A stretch of 64,000 nt of DNA from contig NZ_FOSG01000002.1 of the NCBI RefSeq assembly GCF_900114215.1, positions 372,001 to 436,000 on the forward strand, in the 5' to 3' direction. Origin of the DNA: Streptomyces mangrovi. Its GTDB lineage: Bacteria > Actinomycetota > Actinomycetes > Streptomycetales > Streptomycetaceae. A program made the translations under genes and the position numbers. Within the stretch, counting starts at the first letter, position 1; every line of letters starts with the position of its first letter. The notes under the pieces are model-generated. The model was not told the origin of the DNA. It saw only the letters and a program-made list of their open reading frames with translations, and did no database searches. Shown in pieces: positions 37,404-46,060 of this stretch.

Positions 37404-38780
37404 CTACCGCTCCCCGCTCCGCGGCGGGCCGGCGGAGCCGGCGCCCTCCCCCGGCTCCGGGGGCGGCACGGTCCCGGGCGACTTGGGCGACCTGGGCGCC
37501 TCGACGGCGGGCGGCGGAGCGGCCGACGCCGGATCGACGGTGCCGGCGGGCACGGCGTGGCCCGCCGCGTACGACCGCAGTGAGACGACGACGGACTTGA
37601 GCACCGCCACCAGCGGCACGGCCGTCACCGCGCCGGGGATGCCCGCGATCAGGCTGCCGCCGGTCACCGCCAGCACCACGCCGAGGGGGTGCACCCTCGC
37701 CAACTTGCCCAGGATGAACGGCTGGAGCACATGCCCCTCCAGCTGCTGCACGGCCAGCACCACCGCCAGGACGAGCAGTGCCGACACCACGCCGTTGGCC
37801 ACGAACGCGACGATGACGGCCAGCGTTCCGGAGGCGAAGGCTCCGACGATCGGGATGAAGGAGAAGAGGAAGACGAACACGGCCAGCGGAACGGCCATCG
37901 GGACGTCCAGGAAGTAGATGCCGACACCGATGAAGAACCCGTCGATGAAGGCCACGATCACCGTGCCGCGCACATAGCCGGTGAGCGTCATCCACGCCCT
38001 GGGCCCGGCACTCGCCATGCCGTCGCGCGCTACCCGGGGCACGAAGTTGAGCGTCCACTCCCACACCCGCCGGCCGTCGTAGAGCAGGAAGATCGTCACG
38101 AACAGCGCCAGCACCGCGCCGGAGAGGAACTCCACCACGACGGTCACACCCTGCAGCCCGGCGCTGGTGATCTCCTGGCTGTTGCTGCCGAGCCAGTCGT
38201 TCAGGCTGTCGGCGATGTTGTTGATCTGCGCCTCGGTGACGTGGAAGGGGCTGTTGAGCAGCCAGGTCTTCAGCTCCTCGATGCCGTCCTGGACCTGTCG
38301 GGTGAGGTCGTCGAGGTTCTCCATCACCTGCCAGACCACGAACCAGCCGACCAGGCCCAGCATCGCCAGGCCCGCGACGAAGGTGATCGCGGTGGCCAGA
38401 CCGCGCCCCACGCCCAGCCGGCGCAGCCGGGCGACCGTCGGCTGGAGCAGCGCGGTGAACAGCAGACCGACGGCGAAGGACAGGACGAGCAGGCTGACGG
38501 CGCTGATCACCTTCATCAGGACGTAGATGACCCCGGCCAGGATCAGCAGCCGCCAGCCGGCCTCGGCCGCCACCCTCATCCCCCACGGCACCATGGTCGC
38601 GGGCGGCGGCGGCACCGGCTGGGGGGAGGCGGGGCCCGGGCCGCCCGGAGGCGGCCCGCCGGAGGTCACGGGCGGCGCCGAGGGGTCGGCGCCGTCCTCG
38701 TCGTCGGCGCGTGCCAGCCGCTCGGACAGCCGGTTGGCGGCACGCGAAACCCCCGCCTTAAGACCTTGAAGTCTCGACAT
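37404..38780 (-). CDS. AI-2E family transporter
   Basis: A 458-aa integral membrane protein of the AI-2E/YdiK/PerM type. It has eight or so transmembrane segments between about 75 and 410, and a large soluble loop with amphipathic helices (about 150-220). The family motifs FSFIPIVGAFASG and QQLEGHVLQPFILGKLARVHPLGVVLAVTGGSLIAGIPGAVTAVPL are present. Both termini are Pro/acidic and disordered. Despite the name, few members transport autoinducer-2; some act in Na+/H+ antiport. Monocistronic. Confidence 0.88.
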   Translation of the reverse strand: MSRLQGLKAGVSRAANRLSERLARADDEDGADPSAPPVTSGGPPPGGPGPASPQPVPPPPATMVPWGMRVAAEAGWRLLILAGVIYVLMKVISAVSLLVLSFAVGLLFTALLQPTVARLRRLGVGRGLATAITFVAGLAMLGLVGWFVVWQVMENLDDLTRQVQDGIEELKTWLLNSPFHVTEAQINNIADSLNDWLGSNSQEITSAGLQGVTVVVEFLSGAVLALFVTIFLLYDGRRVWEWTLNFVPRVARDGMASAGPRAWMTLTGYVRGTVIVAFIDGFFIGVGIYFLDVPMAVPLAVFVFLFSFIPIVGAFASGTLAVIVAFVANGVVSALLVLAVVLAVQQLEGHVLQPFILGKLARVHPLGVVLAVTGGSLIAGIPGAVTAVPLVAVLKSVVVSLRSYAAGHAVPAGTVDPASAAPPPAVEAPRSPKSPGTVPPPEPGEGAGSAGPPRSGER

Positions 38781-38902
38781 GCCGCTTCCTTCGCCCCCGG
38801 TGTTCTGTTCGACCGGACCCAGTATGGCCGGTTCCGCCCCGATCCGGCGTGTCCGCCGTATCCGCCGTATCGACCCGTCCCATAGGGGGACGACGCTACC
38901 GG

Positions 38903-38924
38903 GGTAAAGGGTTGCTCCTTTACC
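38903..38924. promoter_or_regulatory. short inverted repeat upstream of the AI-2E-type gene
   Basis: GGTAAAGG and CCTTTACC flank a 6-nt spacer about 120 bp upstream of the permease start. Either an operator or part of the neighbouring terminator region. Confidence 0.4.
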
Positions 38925-38933
38925 GACATGCCA

Positions 38934-38959
38934 AACCCCCCGCCGGTGGGCGGGGGGTT
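38934..38959. terminator. terminator of the transglycosylase-like gene
   Basis: An 11-bp perfect stem (AACCCCCCGCC) with a 4-nt loop lies 69 bp downstream of the lytic-transglycosylase-like gene. Confidence 0.75.
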
Positions 38960-39028
38960 CGGGGCGGGAGCCGGGACGGCCGCCGGGGCGGCTCGGCGCG
39001 AAGGCTTCAGTACCAGCTCAGCACCAGC

Positions 39029-39718
39029 TCAGTACCAGTGGTTGGCCTGCCAGAACTCCCAGGCGCCGCAGGGGCTGCCGTAGCGGTCGTTCATGTAGTT
39101 CAGGCCCCACTTGATCTGGGTGGCCGGGTTGGTCTGCCAGTCGGCTCCGGCCGAGGCCATCTTGGAGCCGGGCAGCGCCTGGACGAGGCCGTACGCGCCG
39201 GAGGACGGGTTCTGGGCCTTGTAGTTCCAGCCGCTCTCGCGCTCGATGATGTTGGAGAAGCACTGGAACTGGCCGGCGCCCACGATCTGCTGGGCCATCG
39301 CCTTGACCTGGGCGACGGTGTAGGAGCTCTGCACCGCGAAGTCGGTGCGCTCCGCGGAACGGCTGGCGGCCTGCTGCCTGGCCTCCTCCCGCTTCTTCGC
39401 CTCCTCGGCGGCCTTCTCGGCAGCCTCCCTCTTGGCCTGGGCGTCCTTGGCCGCCTGCTTGCGGGCCGCCTCCTCGGCGGCCTTCTTCGCCGCGGCGTCG
39501 GCCGCGACCACGGCGTTGTCCGCCTGCTGTGTGAGGGAAGCTGTCTGAGCCTGCTGGCCTGCGGGTATGTCGGCGAGGAGCGTCGCGTCAGCGGCAGTGG
39601 CCTCGACCGGTTCGGCCGTTCCCTGCTCACTGCCCGAGGCCACACCGACGACGGCGCCGACGGTGGTGACCGCGGTGGCGGACGCCACTGCGAACCCCCG
39701 GACCGAGATCCGAGTCAC
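39029..39718 (-). CDS. secreted transglycosylase SLT-like protein
   Basis: A 229-aa exported protein: signal peptide (about 1-28), an Ala/Lys/Glu-rich coiled-coil stretch (about 65-125), then an SLT/lysozyme-like domain (about 140-229). The domain contains FSNIIERESGWNYKAQNPSSGAYGLVQALPGSKM with the catalytic Glu, followed by GLNYMNDRYGSP and a C-terminal HWY. Cuts peptidoglycan glycan strands. GTG 39718 is supported by GGAAGGAAACC; an in-frame ATG five codons upstream is possible. The long upstream leader suggests transcript-level control, but I could not match a c-di-AMP riboswitch. Confidence 0.88.
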   Translation of the reverse strand: MTRISVRGFAVASATAVTTVGAVVGVASGSEQGTAEPVEATAADATLLADIPAGQQAQTASLTQQADNAVVAADAAAKKAAEEAARKQAAKDAQAKREAAEKAAEEAKKREEARQQAASRSAERTDFAVQSSYTVAQVKAMAQQIVGAGQFQCFSNIIERESGWNYKAQNPSSGAYGLVQALPGSKMASAGADWQTNPATQIKWGLNYMNDRYGSPCGAWEFWQANHWY

Positions 39719-40109
39719 ACGGTTTCCTTCCACACTGCCCGCTCAGGTGACCCCGCGGGCGCAATCGTGCCCCTGGCTCGGGCCTCCCCACGTACTGGCC
39801 ACGGGAGGCGCTGGCCCGGCCGGACCCTTCCCCGCAAGGGGAGGGGCCGCGTGGTGCTTCGGGCGGCATACGGCGCGCTGCTGTTGACTTGTGGGTCCGC
39901 GCCGGATGGTGCGGACGGTGTTCGTGTGCCGTATGCGGGGCCTGACAGGACCCACACACTGCCGGAGACGGAACCGTGGATGCAATTCCGTGACACGTGG
40001 GAAAGCTCACATTCCGTTTCGCGGACCGGTTGGAAGGAAAAGGGCGCGCGAAAAGCCCCGCACGGCTAGGCTGCTGCGCTTCGCCGCACGGGGCCGTTCG
40101 CGAATGGGC
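39719..40109. other. 391-bp leader/promoter region of the transglycosylase-like gene
   Basis: No gene seen. It contains a CCTTCCCC-GCAA-GGGGAGG hairpin (about 39829-39848) and an AT-richer segment near 39960-40040 that may hold the promoter. Its right end has the phoH terminator. The length allows a structured 5' leader. Confidence 0.45.
40055..40094 (-). terminator. imperfect terminator of phoH
   Basis: 12-bp arms with two mismatches are followed on the minus strand by TTTT. Confidence 0.55.
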
Positions 40110-41444
40110 TCAGATCCGGCCGTCCTCCAGCATTTCGGTCACCAGCGCCGCGATCGGCGACCGTTCGGACCGGGTGAGGGTGATGTGCGCGAAGAGCGGG
40201 TGGCCCTTGAGCCGTTCGACCACCGCGGCCACCCCGTCGTACCGCCCCACGCGCAGGTTGTCGCGCTGGGCGACGTCGTGGGTGAGGACGACCCGTGAGT
40301 CCTGGCCGATCCTCGAGAGGACCGTCAGCAGCACGTTCCGCTCCAGCGACTGGGCCTCGTCGACGATCACGAAGGCGTCGTGCAGGGAACGGCCGCGGAT
40401 GTGCGTGAGCGGCAGCACCTCCAGCATGCCGCGGGCCGTGATCTCCTCGATCACCTCGCGTGTCGTCACCGCCGAGAGGGTGTCGAAGACCGCCTGCGCC
40501 CAGGGGTTCATCTTCTCGTCGGCGGTGCCCGGCAGATAGCCCAGGTCCTGGCCGCCGACCGCGTACAGCGGCCGGAACACCATCACCTTGCTGTGCTGCC
40601 GCCTCTCCAGCACGGCCTCCAGCCCGGCGCACAGCGCCAGCGCGGACTTGCCGGTACCGGCCCGGCCGCCCATCGAGACGATGCCGATCTCCGGATCGAG
40701 CAGCAGATCCAGTGCGACGCGCTGCTCGGCGCTGCGCCCGTGGATGCCGAACGCCTCGCGGTCCCCGCGCACCAGCCCGACCCGCCCCTCGGGCGTGACC
40801 CTGCCCAGGGCCCTGCCCCGCTCGGACTGCAGGACCAGGCCGGTGTGCACCGGCAGTTCGGCCGCCTCGGGCACGTACACGCTCTCCGCGGCGAACAGTT
40901 CGTCCACGTCCTCGGCCGCCAGGGTCAGCTCCGTCATCCCCGTCCAGCCGGACTCGGTGACGGCCAGTTCGGCCCGGTACTCCTCGGCCAGCAGGCCGAC
41001 GGAGGACGCCTTGATGCGCAGTGGCAGATCCTTGGAGACGACCGTGACGTCGTACCCCTCGGCCTGGAGGTTCCTGGCCACCGCCAGGATGCGCGAATCG
41101 TTGTCGAGCGGCCTGCCGTGGTCGCCGCGCATGGTGGAGGGCAGCACGGCCGGATCCGAGTGGTTGAGCTCGACCCTGAGCGTGCCGCCCAGCTCGCCGA
41201 TCGGGATCGGGGCGTCCAGCCGCCCGTGCAGTACGCGGTACTCGTCCAGCCGTCTGAGGGCCTGGCGGGCGAAGTAGCCCAGCTCAGGATGGTGGCGCTT
41301 GGCCTCCAACTCCGTGACCACGACCACCGGGAGCACGACTTCGTGCTCGTCGAAGCGGGTCACGGCCGACGGGTCGGCGAGCAGGACGCTGGTGTCGATG
41401 ACGTAGGTGCGCCGGTCTTCCCGGCGCTTGGTGCTGGTCACCAC
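40110..41444 (-). CDS. PIN-PhoH fusion protein (PhoH2 type)
   Basis: A 444-aa protein with an N-terminal PIN ribonuclease domain (about 14-150: [35 protein letters not shown]). A C-terminal PhoH ATPase/helicase domain follows, with Walker [11 protein letters not shown] (Lys266), Walker [12 protein letters not shown], and [11 protein letters not shown]. PhoH2 proteins are RNA helicase-RNases. GTG 41444 was chosen, with a second GTG next to it and a GAGGGGG stretch upstream. A common conserved gene in actinomycetes. Confidence 0.93.
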   Translation of the reverse strand: MVTSTKRREDRRTYVIDTSVLLADPSAVTRFDEHEVVLPVVVVTELEAKRHHPELGYFARQALRRLDEYRVLHGRLDAPIPIGELGGTLRVELNHSDPAVLPSTMRGDHGRPLDNDSRILAVARNLQAEGYDVTVVSKDLPLRIKASSVGLLAEEYRAELAVTESGWTGMTELTLAAEDVDELFAAESVYVPEAAELPVHTGLVLQSERGRALGRVTPEGRVGLVRGDREAFGIHGRSAEQRVALDLLLDPEIGIVSMGGRAGTGKSALALCAGLEAVLERRQHSKVMVFRPLYAVGGQDLGYLPGTADEKMNPWAQAVFDTLSAVTTREVIEEITARGMLEVLPLTHIRGRSLHDAFVIVDEAQSLERNVLLTVLSRIGQDSRVVLTHDVAQRDNLRVGRYDGVAAVVERLKGHPLFAHITLTRSERSPIAALVTEMLEDGRI

Positions 41445-41690
41445 GGATGGACCTACCCCCTCGGAAGAGGTCGGGGTGCGACGGCGTCGCGGGGGATGAG
41501 GCCGGGCTCCGGCCCGTGCACGGGCCGGGCGCCGGCCCTCCGCGTCCTCGCCGTGCGTCTGCCCGCACGGTCGTCCGTGGTGTGCAAGGGGCCTCCCGGG
41601 GCCGTCTCCCTGCGCCGGGAGCCGGCCTGGAGGGGGTATTCCCTTCCGGGGCCGCCGCCATGCCCCGGCATATGCCTACGGTGCGATGAA

Positions 41691-41724
41691 CGGCCGATGT
41701 CCCCCGGACGAGGGACACCGGCCG
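41691..41724. terminator. hairpin downstream of the prenyltransferase gene
   Basis: 13-bp arms (CGGCCGATGTCCC and a near-perfect complement, one mismatch) with an 8-nt loop lie 19 bp past the stop codon. Confidence 0.6.
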
Positions 41725-41742
41725 CAGCGGGGACCGCGTCCG

Positions 41743-42561
41743 TCAACCCCCGTAGCGGCGGTGGCGGGCCGCGTAGTCGCGCAGGGCGCGCAGGAAGTCC
41801 ACCTTCCGGAAGGCGGGCCAGAACACGTCGCAGAAGTAGTACTCGGAGTGGGCGCTCTGCCAGAGCATGAAGCCCGACAGCCGCTGTTCGCCGCTGGTGC
41901 GGATCACCAGGTCCGGGTCGGGCTGCCCGCGCGTGTACAGATGCTCGGCGATGTCCTCCAGGGCGAGGTCCTCCGCGAGCTCCTCCAGGGTCGCGCCCCG
42001 CGCGGCCCGGTCGGCGAGCAGGGAGCGCACCGCGTCCACGATCTCCTGCCGGCCGCCGTAGCCGACGGCGACGTTGACGAGTATCCCGCGGTTGCCCCGG
42101 GTGCTCTCCTCGGCCTCCTTCAGCACGCGCTGGGTGTGGTCGGGCAGCAGGTCCGGCGTACCGACGTGGTGCACCCGCCAGCGGCCGTCCGAGGCCAGGT
42201 CGCGCACCGCGTCCTCGATGATGCCCAGCAGCGGCCTGAGTTCCTCGGCCGGCCGGCTGAGGTTGTCCGTGGACAGCAGCCACAGGGTGACCACCTCGAC
42301 GTCCGTCTCGGCGCACCAGCCCAGCATCTCGCGGATCTTCTCGGCCCCCGCCTGGTGGCCCTGCTCGGTCGTGCCGCCGGAGGCGCGCGCCCAGCGGCGG
42401 TTGCCGTCGAGGATGACGCCGATGTGCTTGGGCACCTGCTCGTGGTCGAGACGCCCTTCCACCCGGTGGGCGTAGAGCCTGTAGACCAGGCGGCGCAGCC
42501 ACCGGGGATACCGGGTGCGTCCCCGGGAAGATTGCAGCATCGGTTTGTTCAGCCCCTCCAT
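41743..42561 (-). CDS. uppS: isoprenyl transferase (cis-prenyltransferase, UppS family)
   Basis: A 272-aa cis-prenyltransferase that elongates FPP or GPP with IPP, normally giving the C55 lipid carrier for cell-wall synthesis. The catalytic Asp52 lies in GVILDGNRRWAR. Conserved WLLSTDNLSRP, DLVIRTSGEQRLSGFMLWQSAHSEYYF and WPAF motifs are present. Streptomyces often carry two paralogues, so product length cannot be fixed here. ATG 42561 has a weak ribosome site; an ATG seven codons later is possible. Confidence 0.92.
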   Translation of the reverse strand: MEGLNKPMLQSSRGRTRYPRWLRRLVYRLYAHRVEGRLDHEQVPKHIGVILDGNRRWARASGGTTEQGHQAGAEKIREMLGWCAETDVEVVTLWLLSTDNLSRPAEELRPLLGIIEDAVRDLASDGRWRVHHVGTPDLLPDHTQRVLKEAEESTRGNRGILVNVAVGYGGRQEIVDAVRSLLADRAARGATLEELAEDLALEDIAEHLYTRGQPDPDLVIRTSGEQRLSGFMLWQSAHSEYYFCDVFWPAFRKVDFLRALRDYAARHRRYGG

Positions 42562-42821
42562 GCAGGTCCCGAGCGCCAGGTCCTGTCCGGTCGTGTCTTC
42601 GCGGATCGGCCCGCGGCGCCCTGTGGCCCCTCTCCCCCCGCCAAGGCGCCTTCGCCCGGACGGATCCGGGAGGGGTGTGGGGGAGACCGCGGCTCGCGCC
42701 CGGCCGGGGCGGGCCGCGAAGAACCGGACGGACAGGTCCTCAGCACCTTACTGCCACGCCGTGCGGCCGCACGAGCCGGGAATGTCACAGAACGGCGATA
42801 AGACAGTGATAGGCAGAGCCC

Positions 42822-43865
42822 ATGAACGACACGCCCCCGTACCGCCCCGACGAGTCCCGCTACGACACCATGCGCTACCGCCGCTCCGGACGCAGCGGAC
42901 TGCTGCTCCCGGAGATCTCCCTGGGCCTGTGGCACAACTTCGGCGACGACCGCCCGCTGGAGGTCCAGCGGGCGATCCTGCGCCGCGCCTTCGACCTGGG
43001 GATCACCCATTTCGACCTGGCCAACAACTACGGCCCGCCGCCGGGGGCGGCCGAGGCCAACTTCGGCCGGCTGCTCGCCCGCGACTTCCGCCCCTACCGC
43101 GACGAGCTGGTGATCTCCACCAAGGCGGGCTACCTGATGCACCCCGGGCCGTACGGCGAGTGGGGATCGCGCAAGTACCTGCTGTCCTCACTGGACGCCT
43201 CGCTCAGGCGCATGGGCCTGGAGTACGTCGACGTCTTCTACTCCCACCGCTACGACCCCGAGACCCCGCTGGAGGAGACGATGGGCGCGCTGGCGTCCGC
43301 CGTCCACCAGGGCAAGGCGCTGTACGTGGGCGTCTCCTCCTACAGCGCGCGGCGCACGCGCGAGGCGGCGCGGATCCTGCGCGAGATGGGGGTGCGGCCG
43401 CTGATCCACCAGCCGTCCTACTCCATGATCAACCGCTGGACGGAGGACGACCGCCTGCTGGACACGCTGGAGACGGAGGGCATGGGCTGCATCTCCTTCG
43501 CCCCGCTGGCCCAGGGACTGCTCACCGACAAGTACCTGCGCGGCGTCCCGGAGGACTCCCGCGCGGCCCGGGGCACCTCCCTGGACCCGGGCCTGCTGAC
43601 CGAGGAGGTCGTCGGACGGCTGCGCGCCCTGGCCGCCATCGCCGAGCGGCGCGGCCAGACCCTGGCCCAGCTCGCGCTGAGCTGGGTGCTGCGGGATCCG
43701 CGGATGACCTCGGCGCTGATCGGCGCGAGCAGCGTGGCGCAGCTGGAGGCGAACGCGGCGGCGGTGCGGAACCCGGAGCTGACCGCGGAGGAGCTGGCGG
43801 AGATCGACACCTACGCCGTCTCGGCGCCCGGCGCGAACATCTGGGCCCTCAGCAGCGAGGGCTAG
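42822..43865 (+). CDS. aldo/keto reductase (YghZ/L-glyceraldehyde-3-phosphate reductase type)
   Basis: A 347-aa NADPH-dependent reductase. The AKR tetrad is visible: Asp and Tyr in FDLANNYG, Lys in ISTKAGYLM, His in VFYSHRYDPETPLEE. The FGRLLARDF and MHPGPYGEWGSRKYLLSSLD segments match the YghZ/MgrA group. A GGCAGAG stretch precedes ATG 42822. It is divergent from the prenyltransferase and monocistronic. Physiological substrate unproven; members detoxify aldehydes. Confidence 0.92.
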   Translation: MNDTPPYRPDESRYDTMRYRRSGRSGLLLPEISLGLWHNFGDDRPLEVQRAILRRAFDLGITHFDLANNYGPPPGAAEANFGRLLARDFRPYRDELVISTKAGYLMHPGPYGEWGSRKYLLSSLDASLRRMGLEYVDVFYSHRYDPETPLEETMGALASAVHQGKALYVGVSSYSARRTREAARILREMGVRPLIHQPSYSMINRWTEDDRLLDTLETEGMGCISFAPLAQGLLTDKYLRGVPEDSRAARGTSLDPGLLTEEVVGRLRALAAIAERRGQTLAQLALSWVLRDPRMTSALIGASSVAQLEANAAAVRNPELTAEELAEIDTYAVSAPGANIWALSSEG

Positions 43866-43914
43866 CGAGGGCCGAGGGCCGCCGCGGCGGGAGCTGGGCG
43901 GCGGCCGGAGGGGG

Positions 43915-43984
43915 AGGCCGGGACGGGGAGGCCGGGACGGGGAGGCCGGGACGGGGAGGCCGGGACGGGGAGGCCGGGACGGGC
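43915..43984. repeat. 14-bp tandem repeat, five copies
   Basis: AGGCCGGGACGGGG repeats five times almost perfectly right after the aldo/keto reductase gene. It lies in non-coding sequence and is a likely site of length variation between strains. Confidence 0.9.
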
Positions 43985-44018
43985 CCGCAACGAACCCGGG
44001 ACGGGCCCGAACACAAAG

Positions 44019-44055
44019 CGGGCCGGTCCGTGGGGGGGGGATACGGACCGGCCCG
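44019..44055. terminator. terminator hairpin with a poly-G loop
   Basis: A 13-bp perfect stem (CGGGCCGGTCCGT and its complement) encloses an 11-nt loop with nine G residues, between the convergent aldo/keto reductase and prepilin peptidase genes. Confidence 0.75.
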
Positions 44056-44113
44056 AGGGGGGGCTTCCACCATAGCCCCTGCCGCGCCGCGCCGCGCGCA
44101 ACCGCGGCCCGGT

Positions 44114-44848
44114 TCACACGGTCAGTCCCCCCACCAGCAGCCCCACGAGGGCCCCCGCCACCATGAACGGGCCGAACGGCATGGCCGCCTTGCGGCTCGC
44201 CCGCCGGGCGAGGACCAGCGACATCCCGTAGACCGCGCCGAACAGGAAGCCCGCGAACGCCCCGCCCAGGAGCACACCCCAGCCGTACCAGCCAAGGGCC
44301 ACCCCCACCGGGACCGCCAGCTTGACGTCCCCGAAACCCATGCCACGCGGGTTGACCAGGAACAGCACCAGATACACCCCGCCCAGCACCGCCCCGCCCA
44401 GCAGGGCGCGCACCCAGCTTCCGCCCGCTCCCGGCAGCAGGGCCGCGACCCCGAGCAGGACGGCGCTGCCCGCGGCGAGCGGCAGGGTCACCACGTCCGG
44501 CAGCCGGTGGACCCTGCGGTCCACGACCGCCAGCAGCACCGCACACGGCACCAGCAGCAGCCACACGCCCAGCTCCGGCCGCCCCCCGACGGCCGCGGCC
44601 ACCAGCGCGCACACCACCGCCGTGACGGCCGCCGCCGGCGTGGCGCCCGGCCCGTACAGCCCGTCCCGCCCGTTCCCGCACTCCCCGCACCGGGCCGGCC
44701 CGAGCCATCCCGGCAACCTGTGCCCGGCGGGGCAGTGCGCGCGCCACGGCGTTCCCGCCTCGACGGCGAGCCGGTAGGCCGCACGCGGCACGAGCAGCCC
44801 GGCGGCGGTGCCGTAGACGGCGGCGAGAACGATCAGTGTCAGGCGCAC
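44114..44848 (-). CDS. A24 family prepilin peptidase
   Basis: A 244-aa polytopic aspartic peptidase that cleaves class III signal peptides of pilins. Catalytic aspartates lie in AVVDRRVHRLPD and GMGFGDVKLA. A Cys-containing loop with CGECG sits in the N-terminal part (about 45-60). It lies 4 kb from the toxin gene and shares its promoter element, so it probably processes the pilin-like proteins of this locus. A TACGCT hexamer 6 nt before GTG 44848 suggests a leaderless message. Confidence 0.9.
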   Translation of the reverse strand: MRLTLIVLAAVYGTAAGLLVPRAAYRLAVEAGTPWRAHCPAGHRLPGWLGPARCGECGNGRDGLYGPGATPAAAVTAVVCALVAAAVGGRPELGVWLLLVPCAVLLAVVDRRVHRLPDVVTLPLAAGSAVLLGVAALLPGAGGSWVRALLGGAVLGGVYLVLFLVNPRGMGFGDVKLAVPVGVALGWYGWGVLLGGAFAGFLFGAVYGMSLVLARRASRKAAMPFGPFMVAGALVGLLVGGLTV

Positions 44849-44880
44849 GCGGCGAGCGTACGGCGGACGGCCCCGCCGGG

Positions 44881-44912
44881 CATGGGCCCCAGGGCCCACG
44901 CCCGGGCCCATC
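44881..44912 (-). promoter_or_regulatory. GGGCCC triple-box element, prepilin peptidase promoter
   Basis: A 32-bp element read on the minus strand: three GGGCCC boxes at offsets 4-9, 16-21 and 24-29, ending CCCATG. Its near edge lies 20 bp from the TACGCT -10 hexamer (44855-44860). It may also serve the divergent DUF192 gene. Confidence 0.8.
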
Positions 44913-45023
44913 TCCTGTCCCGCGTACGCCCCTTCTGGTAGAACGGCGCTGCGCGGACGGTGCGAACGCCGCGAACGGCGCGGCCCGCGCGGGCCGACGG
45001 GCGGCGCGACGAGAGGGCCGGAC

Positions 45024-45389
45024 ATGGGGCGCTGGCAGGACGGCAGGGGCACGCTGCGCATCGCGGAGGAAGGCGGTGCGGAAGCGGTCGACGTGCCGGT
45101 GGAGATCGCCGCCTCCTACCGGACCCGCACCCGCGGCCTGCTGGGGCGCGACGGCATCGACGGGGCGCTGTTGCTGACGCCCGCCAACAGCGTGCACACC
45201 TTCCGGATGCGGTTCGCGATCGATGTCGCCTACCTCGACCACCGGCTGAACGTACTGGCCGTACGGACGATGCGGCCCGGCCGCCTCGGCCTCCCGCGGC
45301 CGCGCGCCCGCCATGTGCTGGAGGCCGAGGCGGGCGCCATGGCGCGCTGGGGGCTGCGGCCGGGCGTGCGGGTGACACTGGAAGCGTGA
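45024..45389 (+). CDS. DUF192 domain protein
   Basis: A 121-aa protein of the DUF192 type (RTRGLLGRDGIDGALLLTPANSVHTFRMRFAIDVAYLD...VLAVRTMRPGR). A small beta-rich fold of unknown role; relatives are often found near secretion or pilus genes. No signal peptide. GAGAGGG precedes ATG 45024. It is divergent from the prepilin peptidase across 175 bp that contains a GGGCCC triple-box element. Confidence 0.85.
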   Translation: MGRWQDGRGTLRIAEEGGAEAVDVPVEIAASYRTRTRGLLGRDGIDGALLLTPANSVHTFRMRFAIDVAYLDHRLNVLAVRTMRPGRLGLPRPRARHVLEAEAGAMARWGLRPGVRVTLEA

Positions 45390-45411
45390 CGCCGGGCGCA
45401 CGCTCCGCCGG

Positions 45412-45900
45412 TCAGAACCGGGAGTCCGCCGCCAGGTCGGCCGCCATCCCGGCGGCACAGCCCGCCAGCGTGGCCGCACCGGACAGCGCGATCCCCTGGG
45501 CCGACATGTCCGTCCGCGAACCGATCATCAGCAGGCTCGCCCCGTAGGCCGCCAGGGGCACGGTCAGCGCGGCCGTCAGATGCGCGGCGGGCGAGCCGCG
45601 GAAGGGCTCGCGGTGCAGCCGCGCGGCGGCGAGGGTGGCCGACGCGACGCACAGAGCGGCGGGTATGTGGAAGAGCGCCATGCGCCAGCCCAGCGACTCG
45701 ACGCGCTCGGGGGTGAGGGCAAACTCGCCGAGCGTCCGGTCGACGAGCAGCTGCGCCACCAGCAGGACCACGATCCCCGCCGCCCACGACCGGAGCACCG
45801 CCGGCAGCGCGCCCCCTCGTGTCCCGGAGTTCCCGCGCCCGGGGGCGGGCGCGCCGTACGGGTGGCCGGTCCCGCTCCTGTGTCCACCGCCGATTTCCAT
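45412..45900 (-). CDS. hypothetical membrane protein of the Tad region
   Basis: A 162-aa protein. A Gly-rich N-terminus is followed by four hydrophobic segments (about 36-54, 68-90, 101-118 and 132-150). I recognise no family. Its upstream region has the same triple-box element as the pilin and toxin genes, so it probably belongs to the same regulon. ATG 45900. Confidence 0.65.
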   Translation of the reverse strand: MEIGGGHRSGTGHPYGAPAPGRGNSGTRGGALPAVLRSWAAGIVVLLVAQLLVDRTLGEFALTPERVESLGWRMALFHIPAALCVASATLAAARLHREPFRGSPAAHLTAALTVPLAAYGASLLMIGSRTDMSAQGIALSGAATLAGCAAGMAADLAADSRF

Positions 45901-45968
45901 GCCCAACCGCCTTACCGTCGTGTCCCTCCCCCTCGTCGCACGACGCCGGGGCGTGCCGAGTGACGGGC

Positions 45969-46000
45969 CATGAGCCCGTAGACCCAATCCCGGGCCCAAC
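45969..46000 (-). promoter_or_regulatory. GGGCCC triple-box element, membrane protein promoter
   Basis: Same 32-bp layout with more substitutions (second box GGGTCT, third GGGCTC). It lies 68 bp upstream of the 162-aa membrane protein start. No good -10 hexamer is seen at the expected 20-bp distance. Confidence 0.65.
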
Positions 46001-46060
46001 CCGGCTCCGGCCGCCGGTCCCAGGGCCGGGGCCGGCTCCGGCCGGCGGCCGGCGGGTTCC

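Noticed and set aside
39719-40109. c-di-AMP (ydaO-type) riboswitch ahead of the transglycosylase-like gene
   Set aside because: Such genes often carry one, but I could not find the conserved core sequences; the region has only a generic hairpin.
43915-43984. CRISPR array
   Set aside because: Units are directly adjacent with no spacers and no cas genes nearby.
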